A stretch of DNA of 64,000 nucleotides from positions 1 to 64,000 of the forward strand of contig SHVB01000005.1 of NCBI GenBank assembly GCA_009694375.1, in the 5' to 3' direction. Positions 35,327-44,988 of the stretch are shown piece after piece. The DNA is from Acidimicrobiia bacterium. Its GTDB lineage: Bacteria > Actinomycetota > Acidimicrobiia > Acidimicrobiales > VFJN01. Positions within the stretch are counted from its first letter, which is position 1. Each line of letters opens with the position of its first letter. The notes under the pieces were generated by a model. The model was given only the letters and a program-made list of their open reading frames with translations, ran no database searches and was not told where the DNA came from. Both the position numbers and the translations under genes were made by a program.

Positions 35327-36398
35327 CGCTGTTCCTTCCGCCCTGCGGACCCGCTTTTGCGATCTGGTGGGCTGCCGGTTGCCCATCGTGCAGACGGGGA
35401 TGGGCTGGGTATCGGGGGCCAACCTCACCGCCGCCACGAGTGCGGCCGGTGGTTTCGGCATCCTGGCCGCCATCACGATGACTCCGGAAGAGATGCGCGA
35501 CGCGGTGCGCGGGGTGCGGGCCCGCACCGACGCCCCCTTCGGGGTGAACTTTCGGGCCGACCAACCTGATCTCGCGGAGCGGGTGGCGTTCGTCGTTGCC
35601 GAAGGCGTGAAACTGGTGTCCTTCGCCGGGGCACCCACCAAAGATGCGGTGGCCCGCTGCCACGATGCGGGCGTCGCGGTGGTTCCCACCGTGGGGGCTC
35701 GACGGCACGCCGAAAAGGTGCTCGAGATGGGGGTAGACGCCGTGATTGCCCAAGGCGGGGAAGGCGGTGGCCACACCGGCACCGTGCCCACCTCGTTGCT
35801 CCTGCCCCAGGTGGTCGAGGCGGTGGGAGCAGAGATTCCCGTGCTCGGGGCCGGCGGCTTCCACGATGGTCGCGGCCTGGTGGCGGCGCTGGCCTACGGG
35901 GCCGACGGGATCGCCATGGGCACCCGCTTCCTCCTCACCCAAGAGAGCCACGTTCCCCCCGGCGTCAAGGATCTCTACACGGCCGCCTCCGTCTTCGACA
36001 CCGTGGTTACCACCGCTCTTGATGGCGCCCCCCAACGAGTCATCCGCACCGACGTAGTGGATCGCATCGAACGTTCGCCGATGCTGCTGCGCTTCCCACG
36101 CGCCGCCTACGCGGCGCTGCGGTTCCGGCGGGAAACCGGCACCAAACTGGGCGACATGATGCGCGAGGGCATGGCCATGCGTCGGAACCAAGGCCTCACC
36201 CTCAGCCAGATGGCCATGGCCGCCAATGCCCCGATGCTCATCAAGGCCACCATGGTGGACGGCAAACCCGAGATCGGAATCCTCCCCACCGGTCAGGTCA
36301 CCGGCGTGATCAACGAGTTACCCACCGTGGCCGACCTCCTCGCCCGCATCGAGGCCGAGGCGGAGGCCGTGCTCGATCGCCTCGGCAGCCCCCGATGA
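35319..36398 (+). CDS. ipdC: Flavin oxidoreductase of the nitronate monooxygenase family, IpdC-like
   Basis: 359 residues, GTG start inside the operator palindrome. TIM-barrel FMN enzyme: QTGMGWVSGANLTAATSAAG, VPTVGARRHAEKV, QGGEGGGHTG and GAGGFHDGRGLVAALAYGADG. By recall it matches IpdC (Rv3553), which introduces the double bond in the remaining ring intermediate before EchA20 acts. It follows the echA20-ipdA-ipdB group and shares its operator. A small divergent gene starts 95 bases upstream. Confidence 0.9.
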   Translation: MSDAVPSALRTRFCDLVGCRLPIVQTGMGWVSGANLTAATSAAGGFGILAAITMTPEEMRDAVRGVRARTDAPFGVNFRADQPDLAERVAFVVAEGVKLVSFAGAPTKDAVARCHDAGVAVVPTVGARRHAEKVLEMGVDAVIAQGGEGGGHTGTVPTSLLLPQVVEAVGAEIPVLGAGGFHDGRGLVAALAYGADGIAMGTRFLLTQESHVPPGVKDLYTAASVFDTVVTTALDGAPQRVIRTDVVDRIERSPMLLRFPRAAYAALRFRRETGTKLGDMMREGMAMRRNQGLTLSQMAMAANAPMLIKATMVDGKPEIGILPTGQVTGVINELPTVADLLARIEAEAEAVLDRLGSPR

Positions 36399-36461
36399 CG
36401 CCGATGCGCCCGCATCATTCCCGCCCGCCCACCGTTGGCGCGAGCGAAGGGCGTCGATGAG

Positions 36462-37616
36462 ATGGACCTAACGTGGTCGGCCTCCGAAGAGGCCTTCCGG
36501 GCCGACGCCCACAGGTGGCTCCACGCCAACTTGTCGCAGTGGCGGACCGACCACGGCGGCGACGTGGCATCAGGCGACACTCGCGAGGGCTTCGCCCAAC
36601 ACCTCGACTGGGAACGACGCCTCTTTCACGCCCGCTGGGCCGTGGTGTCCTGGCCCACCGACCACGGTGGCCGGGGGGCGACGCTGTGGGAGTGGCTCAT
36701 CTTCGAAGAGGAGTACTACCGGGCCGGGGCGCCCCCGCGCGTCACCCAAAACGGCATCTTCCTGCTCGCCCCGAGCCTCTTCGAGTTCGGCACGCCGGCG
36801 CAACAGGACGGCATCCTGCGCCCCATGGCCGCCGCCGAGGATCTCTGGTGTCAGGGTTGGTCTGAGCCCAACGCCGGTAGCGACCTAGCCAGCGTCACCA
36901 GCAAAGCGCGGCGGGTGCCCGGTGGTTGGATCCTTGATGGCCAGAAGACCTGGACCACCCGAGGCGCCTTCTGCACCCATCTGTTCGGTCTCTTTCGCAG
37001 CGACCCCGACAGTGCCCGCCACAAAGGACTCACCTACTTCCTCATACCGCTCGACACCCCGGGGGTGACCGTGCGCGGCTTCGGTCGCCTCGACGGCGAC
37101 GAGGGCTTCGCCGAGGTGTTCTTCGACAATGCCTTCCTCGCCGATGACGCCGTGGCCGGCGGGGTGGTGCTGGGCGAACCCGAAGGCGGCTGGGCTGTTG
37201 CGATGGCTACCGCGGGCTCCGAACGCGGGCTCACCCTGCGCTCCCCGGGCCGCTTTGTGGTCACCGCCGAACGGCTCGTGGCCTTGGCCCGCGACCATGG
37301 CGACCCCACCCTGCGGCGACGGGCAGCCACCGCCTGGATGCACGCCGACGCGTACCAACAGCAGACGCTGGTCACCGTCACAACCCTGGCCGACGGCATG
37401 AAACCCGGCGCCGAAGCCAGCCTCACCAAACTCTGGTGGAGCGAACTCGATATCGAACTGCACCAACTCGCCCTCGATCTCCTCGGCCCCGCCGCCGAAC
37501 TCGAGGGACCGTGGAGCAAGGCCTGGCAGTTCTCCCTGTCGGGCCCGATCTACGCCGGTACCAACGAGATCCAGCGCAACATCGCCGCCGAGCGCGTCCT
37601 GGGACTTCCCCGATGA
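36462..37616 (+). CDS. fadE31: Acyl-CoA dehydrogenase, FadE31-like
   Basis: 384 residues. DLWCQGWSEPNAGSDLASVT, GWILDGQKTWTTRGAF and the ending GPIYAGTNEIQRNIAAERVL. By recall it is closest to FadE31, which pairs with FadE32 or FadE33 in a heteromeric dehydrogenase acting late in HIP degradation. The start (ATG-Asp-Leu) has GAAGGG upstream; an ORF extension of nine codons is rejected. A shorter partner dehydrogenase follows after 34 bases. Confidence 0.87.
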   Translation: MDLTWSASEEAFRADAHRWLHANLSQWRTDHGGDVASGDTREGFAQHLDWERRLFHARWAVVSWPTDHGGRGATLWEWLIFEEEYYRAGAPPRVTQNGIFLLAPSLFEFGTPAQQDGILRPMAAAEDLWCQGWSEPNAGSDLASVTSKARRVPGGWILDGQKTWTTRGAFCTHLFGLFRSDPDSARHKGLTYFLIPLDTPGVTVRGFGRLDGDEGFAEVFFDNAFLADDAVAGGVVLGEPEGGWAVAMATAGSERGLTLRSPGRFVVTAERLVALARDHGDPTLRRRAATAWMHADAYQQQTLVTVTTLADGMKPGAEASLTKLWWSELDIELHQLALDLLGPAAELEGPWSKAWQFSLSGPIYAGTNEIQRNIAAERVLGLPR

Positions 37617-37650
37617 TGCGCACTCGCCACACCGTCGGGGGGAACCCCTC

Positions 37651-38622
37651 ATGAGATTCGCGTGGTCGCAGGACCAGCAGGCGTTTAGCGACGCGGTACG
37701 CGAACTGCTGGCCAAGGAGGCCACCCCGTTGGTGGTGCGCGCCGCCTGGGATGCTCCGCCCGGCCACCTCGACAGGGGCGTGTGGGACAGCCTCGACGCC
37801 ATGGGCGTACTCGCCGTGTTGGTGCCCGAAGTCGGCGGGGGCCTCGGCCTCGATGAGACGTTCCTGGTACCGATCCTCGAGGAAGCCGGCCGCGTGGCGC
37901 TCCCCCACCCCATCGTGGAGACCGCCATGGTGGCCGCGCCCCTATTGGGGGCCGGGATCGGCATGATCGCCAGCGACCTCGGCGGCCCCCTCGTGCCCTG
38001 CGCCGCCGATGCCGACCGGATCCTCCTCCACCAGGGCGACACCCTCGCTGTCGCCGATGGCGACGCCGTCGAACTCACCGCCGCCACCACCGTGGACGGT
38101 GCCCGCCGGGCCGCCACCCTCAGTACCCCCCGCCAATCCGAGGTACTCACCGAGGACCCCGCCGTGATCGCACTCGCTCTCGATCGCGGCGCCCTCGGCA
38201 CGGCCGCCATGCTGGTGGGCCTGGGCCAAGCAATGCTCGACCTCACCGTCGACTACGTCAGCCAACGGCAGCAGTTCGGAGTTCCCATCGGGAGTTTCCA
38301 GGCCGTAAAACACCACCTCACCAACGCCGCCTTGGCGCTCGAATTCGCCCGTCCCGCCGTGGCCCGCGCCGCCTGGTCCCTGGCCCAGGTCGCCCCCACC
38401 CGCTCCCGTGACGTGTCGATGGCCAAGGCCATGGCATCCGACGCCGCCGAACTCGTCGGCCGCCAGGCGCTCCAATGCCACGGGGCCATCGGCTACACCG
38501 TGGAGGCCGACCTCCACCTCTACCTCAAACGCACCTGGGCGCTCGCTCGGGCCTGGGGCGACACGGCCCACCACACCGATCGCGTGGCCGACGCGCTCGA
38601 AGCCAACCTGCCCTCACCCTGA
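37651..38622 (+). CDS. Acyl-CoA dehydrogenase partner subunit (FadE32/FadE33 type)
   Basis: 323 residues, short and with a weakly conserved middle, as in partner subunits of two-subunit actinobacterial dehydrogenases. The C-terminal domain keeps YVSQRQQFGVPIGSFQAVKH, QCHGAIGYTVEADLHLYLKR. The N-terminal domain lacks the usual flavin-binding W-x-S/T stretch. It probably forms the alpha2-beta2 enzyme with the preceding FadE31-like protein. Whether it corresponds to FadE32 or FadE33 cannot be decided here. Confidence 0.82.
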   Translation: MRFAWSQDQQAFSDAVRELLAKEATPLVVRAAWDAPPGHLDRGVWDSLDAMGVLAVLVPEVGGGLGLDETFLVPILEEAGRVALPHPIVETAMVAAPLLGAGIGMIASDLGGPLVPCAADADRILLHQGDTLAVADGDAVELTAATTVDGARRAATLSTPRQSEVLTEDPAVIALALDRGALGTAAMLVGLGQAMLDLTVDYVSQRQQFGVPIGSFQAVKHHLTNAALALEFARPAVARAAWSLAQVAPTRSRDVSMAKAMASDAAELVGRQALQCHGAIGYTVEADLHLYLKRTWALARAWGDTAHHTDRVADALEANLPSP

Positions 38623-38754
38623 CCCCAGTGGTGGAGACCGGCGAGGGACTCCCTCGCTCGAGAGTAAAGCCGCCCCTAGCCGGGTCTGTTTCGGCCCCCG
38701 CCGATACCCGCCACAAGTTGCCGATGGTGACCCCAACTGCGGGAGAATGAGGCC

Positions 38755-39903
38755 ATGCCCGAAGCCTTCATCGTCGATGCCGTTCGCACCCCCGTCGGTC
38801 GCCGAGGTGGCAGCCTCGCCACGGTGCACCCCGCCGACCTCGGCGCCCACTCGCTGCGGGCGCTGATGGAACGCACCGGGATCGACCCGGGGGCGGTCGA
38901 GGACGTGATGTTCGGTTGTGTCGACACGGTAGGAGGCCAAGCCGGCGACATCGCCCGGACCTGCTGGCTCGCCGCCCAGTTGCCCGACCATGTGCCCGGC
39001 ACCACCATCGACCGGCAGTGCGGTTCGGCCCAGCAGGCCATCCACTTTGCCGCCCAGGCCGTGATGGCCGGCGTGAACGATGTGGTGGTCGCCGGCGGCG
39101 TGCAACAGATGTCCATGATCCCGATCAGTTCGGCCATGACGCTCGCCACCGACCTCGGCTTCGAGGACCCCTTCACTGGCTCCGAGGGCTGGGTGAAGCG
39201 TTACGGCGCCGGGGAGGTCAGCCAGTTCACCAGCGCCGAGATGATCGCCGAACGCTGGAACTGCTCGCGCGAGGACATGGAGACCTTCGCCGTGCAGAGC
39301 CACGAGCGAGCCATCCACGCCACCGCCGAGGGTCGATTCCAGGCGGAGATCGCTCCCCTCAACGGACTGAGCCACGACGAAGGCCCCCGCGAGCCGAACT
39401 GGGAAAAGATCCGCTCCCTCAAAACCCTCACCGAGGGCGGGCGGGTTACCGCCGCAGCTGCTTCACAGATCTCCGATGCCTCCGCCGCGCTGCTCATCGT
39501 GAGCGAACAGGCCCTCACCGACCACGGGCTAACCCCACGGGCGCGCATCCACCACATGAGCGTGCGGGCCGACGACCCGATCTGGATGCTCACCGCCCCG
39601 ATCGCCGCCACTCGCTACGCGCTGGAGAAAACCAGGATGACCATGGACCAGATCGATCTGGTGGAAATCAACGAAGCCTTCGCCTCGGTGGTCATGGCCT
39701 GGGAGAAGGAACTCGACGTCGACCACTCCAAGGTGAACGTCAACGGTGGTGCCATCGCGCTCGGCCATCCCCTCGGTGCCACCGGTGCTCGCCTCATGAC
39801 CACCCTGCTCAACGAACTCGAGCGCACCGGCGGCCGCTACGGCCTCCAAACGATGTGCGAAGGCGGCGGACAGGCCAACGTCACCATCATCGAACGCCTC
39901 TGA
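38755..39903 (+). CDS. fadA6: Acetyl-CoA acyltransferase, FadA6-like
   Basis: 382 residues. Thiolase with nucleophile Cys in TIDRQCGSAQQAIHFAAQAV, VNVNGGAIALGHPLGATGAR with its His, and the catalytic Cys in LQTMCEGGGQANVT. By recall it matches mycobacterial FadA6, which thiolyses the linear diacid-CoA left after opening of both steroid rings (MOODA-CoA). The 132 bases upstream carry no TCTGACG palindrome, so it may be read through from the fadE31 unit. Confidence 0.9.
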   Translation: MPEAFIVDAVRTPVGRRGGSLATVHPADLGAHSLRALMERTGIDPGAVEDVMFGCVDTVGGQAGDIARTCWLAAQLPDHVPGTTIDRQCGSAQQAIHFAAQAVMAGVNDVVVAGGVQQMSMIPISSAMTLATDLGFEDPFTGSEGWVKRYGAGEVSQFTSAEMIAERWNCSREDMETFAVQSHERAIHATAEGRFQAEIAPLNGLSHDEGPREPNWEKIRSLKTLTEGGRVTAAAASQISDASAALLIVSEQALTDHGLTPRARIHHMSVRADDPIWMLTAPIAATRYALEKTRMTMDQIDLVEINEAFASVVMAWEKELDVDHSKVNVNGGAIALGHPLGATGARLMTTLLNELERTGGRYGLQTMCEGGGQANVTIIERL

Positions 39904-40003
39904 CGCCGGGGGGATACACCCGGGCCACCGGGGTAGGACATGACGCGGCACCGGGGTCATGCGATGATTCCAACTCGGAGAGCAACCACCCGGGGGGGGA
40001 ACC

Positions 40004-41734
40004 ATGGCCGCACACGATCTGGTGATCCGAGGAGGCACCGTCGTTGACGGTACCGGCGCGCCGGCCCGCACTGCCGACGTGGCCATACGCGACGGCGTCA
40101 TTACCGAGGTGGGTTCCGTCGACGGTGCCGGACGGCACGAGATCGACGCCGACGGCGCGTTGGTGACGCCGGGCTTTGTCGACATCCACACGCACTACGA
40201 CGGCCAGGCCACCTGGGACGAGCAACTCACCCCGTCGTGCTGGCACGGGGTGACCACCGTGGTCATGGGGAACTGCGGCGTGGGGTTTGCCCCCGTCGCC
40301 ACCGACCGCCATGACTGGCTCATCGGCCTGATGGAAGGGGTGGAGGACATCCCCGGCGCCGCCCTGAGTGCGGGCATCAAATGGAACTGGGAAACCTTCC
40401 CTGAGTTCCTCGATGCCCTCGAGGAACGCCGCCATGTGATGGACCTCGGCACGCAGGTACCCCACGGGGCAGTGCGCGGCTACGTCATGGGCGAACGCGG
40501 GGCCCGCAACGAACCCGCCACCGCCGCAGACATCGAAGCGATGGCAGCCATCGTGAAGGAAGGAATCCAGGCCGGGGCGCTCGGTTTCTCCACCAGTCGA
40601 ACCCTCGCCCACCGCGCCATCGACGGTGAGCCGGTGCCGGGCACCTTCGCGGCCGAAGACGAACTCTTCGGCATCGGCCGTGTGCTCGGCGAACTGGGCA
40701 CCGGCGTCTTCGAACTGGCTCCGGCGGGGGCGTTGGGTGAGGACCTGGCGGCCCCGGAAGTGGAAATGGACTGGATGCGCCGCCTCGCCGCGGCCATCAG
40801 GCGACCAGTCACCTTCGCCCTCAGCCAAAACAACGCCGACCCGCAGGGATGGAAGCGGCTCCTCGACCTCTCCGCCGAAGCGGCGGCCGAAGGTCTGGCC
40901 GTACGCCCGCAGGTACACGGCCGCACCGTCTCTTTGTTGCTCGGGTTCCAGACGTTCCACCCGCTGGCCTTCACTAGGGCGTGGTCCCAGGCTGGACTCG
41001 GCTTCCTGCCCTGGACCGAACAGGTGGCGCGCCTCCAGACCGACCCCGACCTCGCCGCCCGGATCGTCGCCGACGCCGCCGCCCTCAAGGACGACCCGAT
41101 CGTCATGGGCTTCATGCACCCGAGCCGCATCTACCTGCTCGGCGATCCCCCGGTGTACGAACCGGGGGTGGAGCGCAGCGCCACCGCCCTCGCCGCCGCC
41201 CGTGGGATCAGCGAGTGGGAACTACTCCTCGAACTCTTCCTCGGCGACGGCGGTCGCGAACTCCTCAATGCGCCGGTCCTCAACTACAGCGACGGCAATC
41301 TCGACGCGGTAGGCGAGATGCTCCAACACCCCACCTCTGCCTTCGGCCTCGGCGACGGTGGCGCCCACGCCGGCCAGACCTGCGACGCCTCCACGACCAC
41401 CTTCTTGCTCACCCACTGGGCGCGAGACCGACATCACGGACGGCTCAGCGTCGAGGAGGCGGTGCACAAAATGACCCAGGCCACCGCCACCCTCTACGGC
41501 CTCGGCGATCGCGGCGTGCTCGCTCCGGGGTACGTCGGCGATGCCAACGTGATCGACCACGGCGCCTTGCAACTACGTCGCCCTGAGTTGGTGGCTGACC
41601 TTCCCGGCAATGCCAGCCGACTCATCCAGAGGGCCGACGGCTACCTCGCCACGATCAAGCGAGGTGAACCCACCTTCGTCAACGGCGAAGACACCGGAGC
41701 GCGTCCCGGCGCCTTGCTGCGCGGTGCCCGATGA
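40004..41734 (+). CDS. Amidohydrolase (N-acyl-D-amino-acid deacylase type)
   Basis: 576 residues. Metal-dependent hydrolase of the amidohydrolase_3 group: VIRGGTVVDGTGAPA, the metal motif GFVDIHTHYDGQ, NCGVGFAP, and late FGLGDGGAHAGQTCDAST. Related proteins are annotated as N-acyl-D-aspartate/glutamate deacylases, though many in lipid catabolic clusters have unknown substrates. Its stop overlaps the start of the next gene (ATGA). A CATGAC/GTCATG inverted repeat lies in the 100-base gap upstream. Confidence 0.85.
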   Translation: MAAHDLVIRGGTVVDGTGAPARTADVAIRDGVITEVGSVDGAGRHEIDADGALVTPGFVDIHTHYDGQATWDEQLTPSCWHGVTTVVMGNCGVGFAPVATDRHDWLIGLMEGVEDIPGAALSAGIKWNWETFPEFLDALEERRHVMDLGTQVPHGAVRGYVMGERGARNEPATAADIEAMAAIVKEGIQAGALGFSTSRTLAHRAIDGEPVPGTFAAEDELFGIGRVLGELGTGVFELAPAGALGEDLAAPEVEMDWMRRLAAAIRRPVTFALSQNNADPQGWKRLLDLSAEAAAEGLAVRPQVHGRTVSLLLGFQTFHPLAFTRAWSQAGLGFLPWTEQVARLQTDPDLAARIVADAAALKDDPIVMGFMHPSRIYLLGDPPVYEPGVERSATALAAARGISEWELLLELFLGDGGRELLNAPVLNYSDGNLDAVGEMLQHPTSAFGLGDGGAHAGQTCDASTTTFLLTHWARDRHHGRLSVEEAVHKMTQATATLYGLGDRGVLAPGYVGDANVIDHGALQLRRPELVADLPGNASRLIQRADGYLATIKRGEPTFVNGEDTGARPGALLRGAR

Positions 41735-42183
41735 GCGCCTCCCCCGCCGCCACCGCTGCGGCCTTCTGGGCCGCCCTCTACGCCCGCGACTGGGATCTCA
41801 TTCGCTCGTTTTTCGGGCCCGAATCGATCTACTACGACATACCCACCGGCCCGGCGAGCGCCGGCGTGGGGCCGCACAGCATTGAGGCCCGCCTGCGACT
41901 CGGCTTAGAGGGACTCATCGGCTACGAGCACCGCCCCGGCGTGGTGGCCGAGGGATCCGACGGTGTAGTGGTTACCGAACACACCGAAGTATGGACCTGG
42001 GAAAGTGGCGAGACCGTGGCCCTTCCGTTCGTCTCGGTGCAACAGGTGCAACACGGTGTGATCGTGCTGTGGAAGGACTACTGGGACTTCCAGACACTGA
42101 TGGAGGCGGCCCCCGCCGCCTGGCACGAACGCCTCGACACCGCCGACTTGTCCTGGGTGGTCGACGTCACCGGCCGAGCCTGA
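41731..42183 (+). CDS. SnoaL/limonene-epoxide-hydrolase-like protein
   Basis: 150 residues, one NTF2-like domain. FWAALYARDWDLIRSFF at the N-terminus and VLWKDYWDFQTLM near the end match the limonene-1,2-epoxide hydrolase group, whose active Asp and Arg lie in such segments. Coupled by ATGA to the amidohydrolase. It may hydrolyse an epoxide or be a polyketide-cyclase-like enzyme; context suggests a role in cyclic lipid breakdown, which is inference only. Confidence 0.78.
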   Translation: MSASPAATAAAFWAALYARDWDLIRSFFGPESIYYDIPTGPASAGVGPHSIEARLRLGLEGLIGYEHRPGVVAEGSDGVVVTEHTEVWTWESGETVALPFVSVQQVQHGVIVLWKDYWDFQTLMEAAPAAWHERLDTADLSWVVDVTGRA

Positions 42184-42206
42184 CGCAACGCAGCGACGAA
42201 CCGCGC

Positions 42207-43010
42207 TCAACCAATGCCGTAGAGGGCCGACAGCGCAATGGCCGCCGCCGTGGCCACATTCACCGAATCAACACCCGGCGACATCGGGATCCGCACGTGC
42301 CGGGCCACGGCATCGAGCGCCGCCTCGCTGAGCCCGGGACCCTCGGCGCCGAGCACCAGGGCGACGCGCTCGGGCGCATCGGCGACCAGCTGACCGAGCG
42401 GTTCCGCCTCGGCGGCAGGGGTGAGCGCCACCGTGGTGAACCCGGCGGCGCGGAGCTCATCAAGCGCGGCCGGCCACGGGTCCGCTCGTGCGAACGGGAC
42501 GCGCAGCACGTGCCCGAGCGAGACGCGGGTGGACCGGCGGTACAGCGGGTCGGCCGTCGTCGGATCAAGGACCACGGCATCGACGCCGAAGGCGGCCGCG
42601 TTGCGGAACAGGGCGCCGATGTTCTCGTGGTCGTTGACCGCCTCGAGCACCAGCACAGTGCGCGCCGTGGCGATGAGGTCATCGACCAGCGGGAGTGCCG
42701 GCCGCTCGGCCACCGCGAGGATCCCGCGATGGAAGTGCACCCCGGTCAGCTCCGTCATAGACGCCGCTGGCATCGCGAACATCTGGACGTCCGCGCCGAA
42801 GCGACCAGCCATCTTCTCGACGTGCTCCGCCGCCACGAGCACTGATCGCGCCACGTAGGTCGACGCCAGGAGCGCCTCTACCGAAAGGGCGCCCTCGAGC
42901 GTAAAGATGCCTCGATCGCGTTCCACCTTCATCCGCCGGGACGGTTCCCGCAGGTGTCGGTAGTCGGCCAGACGGGGATCGTCGAAGTCGTCGACGATCT
43001 CCACGGCCAT
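42207..43010 (-). CDS. SpoU-family RNA 2'-O-methyltransferase
   Basis: 267 residues. N-terminal substrate-binding domain and a SPOUT domain with the three motifs: NDHENIGALFRNAAAFGVDA, LVLGAEGPGLS and MSPGVDSVNVATAAAIAL, the last two forming the knotted SAM site. Probably methylates a ribose in rRNA or tRNA. Start uncertain: an ATG ten codons upstream also fits, and no strong ribosome site is present at either, so the mRNA may be leaderless. Divergent from the quinone oxidoreductase gene. Confidence 0.87.
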   Translation of the reverse strand: MAVEIVDDFDDPRLADYRHLREPSRRMKVERDRGIFTLEGALSVEALLASTYVARSVLVAAEHVEKMAGRFGADVQMFAMPAASMTELTGVHFHRGILAVAERPALPLVDDLIATARTVLVLEAVNDHENIGALFRNAAAFGVDAVVLDPTTADPLYRRSTRVSLGHVLRVPFARADPWPAALDELRAAGFTTVALTPAAEAEPLGQLVADAPERVALVLGAEGPGLSEAALDAVARHVRIPMSPGVDSVNVATAAAIALSALYGIG

Positions 43011-43064
43011 ACGCCATCGTCGCACGGAATCGCCCCACATAGAGCGCCGTGTCATCGTTAGGGC

Positions 43065-44036
43065 ATGCGCGCCGTCGTCTGCGAAGAGTTCGCCCCCATC
43101 GATCGCCTGGTGATTCAAGAGCGGCCCAACCCAACCGCGGGGCCGGGCAAGGTGGTGGTGGCAGTTCGGGCAGCGGGAGTGAACTTCGTGGATGGGCTCT
43201 TCGTGGAGGGTCGCTATCAGATCAAGCCCCCGCTGCCCTTTACCCCGGGCGGCGAAGTGGCGGGCGATGTCATAGCGGTGGGCGAGGGGGTGGAAGACAT
43301 CGCCGTGGGTGCCCGCGTGCTCGCCATGCCCTGGCTCGGCGGCTACGCCTCCCACGTGGAGTTGGCCGCCCAGTCGGTCGTGCCCATCCCCGGGGATCTC
43401 ACCTACGGCCAAGCGGCGGGGCTGGTGCAGAGCTACGGCACCATGCTCTTCGCCTTCCGCCACCGCGCCCCGGTAGCAGTGGGTGAATGGGTACTGGTGC
43501 TCGGGGCGGGGGGCGGTGTGGGTCTCGCAGCCGTGGATGTGGCCCGCCATCTCGGCGCCCGGGTAATGGCGGCGGCATCCTCCGAGGAGAAGCTCGAGGC
43601 AGCCCGACGGGCCGGGGCGGAAGCGACGATCAACTACGAGACCGAAGACCTCAAGGCACGGGCCCGCGAACTCTCCGATGGCGGCGTGGATGTGGTGGTC
43701 GATCCCGTGGGCGATCGCTTCGCCGATCCGGCGCTGCGGGCCCTGAAGTGGATGGGTCGCTACCTCGTCATCGGGTTCGCCGGCGGGGAGATCCCGCGTC
43801 TGCCGATCAACCAGGTGCTGCTCAACAACCGAACTCTCGTGGGCATCGACTGGGGGGCCTGGACCATGCGAGATCCCGTCGGCAACCAAGCACTGCTGCA
43901 GGAGTTGCTGGTGCTCGCGGGTTCCGGTGCGCTCACGCCGGTGGAGCCCACCGAGTATCCGCTCGACGATGTGGTGCGCGCCCTCACCGATCTGCAGGCG
44001 CGTCAAGTTGCCGGCAAAGTAGTCCTCGTCCCCTAA
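43065..44036 (+). CDS. NAD(P)H:quinone oxidoreductase family (zinc-free MDR)
   Basis: 323 residues. Medium-chain dehydrogenase without zinc ligands: AAGVNFVDGLFVEGRYQ, PFTPGGEVAGDVIAVG, the NADPH motif LGAGGGVGLAAVDVA, and VDPVGDRFADPALRAL. Close to quinone oxidoreductases and acryloyl-CoA-reductase-like proteins of actinobacteria. Reduces quinones or enoyl compounds with NADPH in the cytoplasm. Its exact substrate is not evident. Only 24-54 bases separate it from the divergent methyltransferase. Confidence 0.88.
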   Translation: MRAVVCEEFAPIDRLVIQERPNPTAGPGKVVVAVRAAGVNFVDGLFVEGRYQIKPPLPFTPGGEVAGDVIAVGEGVEDIAVGARVLAMPWLGGYASHVELAAQSVVPIPGDLTYGQAAGLVQSYGTMLFAFRHRAPVAVGEWVLVLGAGGGVGLAAVDVARHLGARVMAAASSEEKLEAARRAGAEATINYETEDLKARARELSDGGVDVVVDPVGDRFADPALRALKWMGRYLVIGFAGGEIPRLPINQVLLNNRTLVGIDWGAWTMRDPVGNQALLQELLVLAGSGALTPVEPTEYPLDDVVRALTDLQARQVAGKVVLVP

Positions 44037-44055
44037 CCGCCGTCGGGGTGGCCCC

Positions 44056-44916
44056 TTAGGAGCGACTGGCCACTAGGGAGGCTTGTTCGTCGAGCAGGGG
44101 CAGCACCACATCGCGCGGCGCGCTGGGCAACCGGAAGACGCACTCGGTAACCCCGATGCGCTCGAAGTGGTCGAGTTTGCCCTCGTCGGGCACCGACCCG
44201 AAGGGCACGATCTCCAGCGTCGCGGGGTCTCGGCCGGCCTCGGCCACCGCCTCACGCAGGCGGGGAATGGCATCTCTGAGCCCGGCGCCGCCGATCGGGA
44301 TCCAGCCGTCGCCGTACTCCGCGATGTGGGCGAACAACTTCGGACCGGCGGCGCCGCCGTGGAGCACCGGCACCCGAGGGCGCCCGTTCGCCCCGGTCTG
44401 CACTGGCTTCGGCCACGCCCAACTCGGATCGAAGCGCACGTGCTGCCCCTCGAAGCTCGCCGCCTCATCGGCCCAGAGCGCCTGCATCGCCAGGATCGTC
44501 TCGCGCGCCACGGCCCGGCGATCGGACATCGACACGCCGTGGTGCGCCAGTTCGTCCTCGTTCCATCCGAAACCAACACCCAGGGCTGCTCGACCGTGGC
44601 TCAGATGGTCGAGCGTGGCCACGGCCTTGGCGGTGACGATCGGTTCGCGCTGGGCGGCCAGCAGGATTCCGGTGCCGAGCCGCAGAGTGGTGGTGACCGA
44701 GGCGGCGGCGGCCAGCGCCACCAACGGATCCAGGCAGCGTTTGTACTCCGCGCCCAGTTCGGCGTCGCCGGTGGGCGGGGGCGTACGACGACTGGTGGGG
44801 ATGTGGGTGTGCTCCGGCAGCCAAAGAGAGTGCAACCCGCGCCCCTCGGCCTCCCGGGCCAAGGCCACCACATCCATACTCACATCGGTGGCGAACATCG
44901 TGATCCCGTAGCGCAA
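44056..44916 (-). CDS. F420-dependent LLM-class oxidoreductase
   Basis: 286 residues, TTG start. Luciferase-like barrel: REAEGRGLHSLWLPEHTHIP, LRLGTGILLAAQREP, RAALGVGFGWNEDELAHHG and HIAEYGDGWIPIGG, the pattern of F420-dependent enzymes of mycobacteria. Uses reduced F420 (or FMN) to act on an unknown substrate. Converges with the quinone oxidoreductase gene (20-base gap) and is divergent from the next SDR. Confidence 0.87.
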   Translation of the reverse strand: MRYGITMFATDVSMDVVALAREAEGRGLHSLWLPEHTHIPTSRRTPPPTGDAELGAEYKRCLDPLVALAAAASVTTTLRLGTGILLAAQREPIVTAKAVATLDHLSHGRAALGVGFGWNEDELAHHGVSMSDRRAVARETILAMQALWADEAASFEGQHVRFDPSWAWPKPVQTGANGRPRVPVLHGGAAGPKLFAHIAEYGDGWIPIGGAGLRDAIPRLREAVAEAGRDPATLEIVPFGSVPDEGKLDHFERIGVTECVFRLPSAPRDVVLPLLDEQASLVASRS

Positions 44917-44988
44917 GGCAACTCGATTCCTGGGTTCGGGGCCCGCTCACACTCGTATCGGAGGCGGGCGCGAGCCACGAACCCGTTT

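Noticed and set aside
39899-39905. Another TCTGACG half-site after fadA6
   Set aside because: It is the stop-codon context of fadA6 and lacks the second arm.
39939-39961. CATGAC-N11-GTCATG inverted repeat before the amidohydrolase gene as an operator
   Set aside because: Short arms and a long spacer; not seen elsewhere in the window, so it is not distinguishable from chance.
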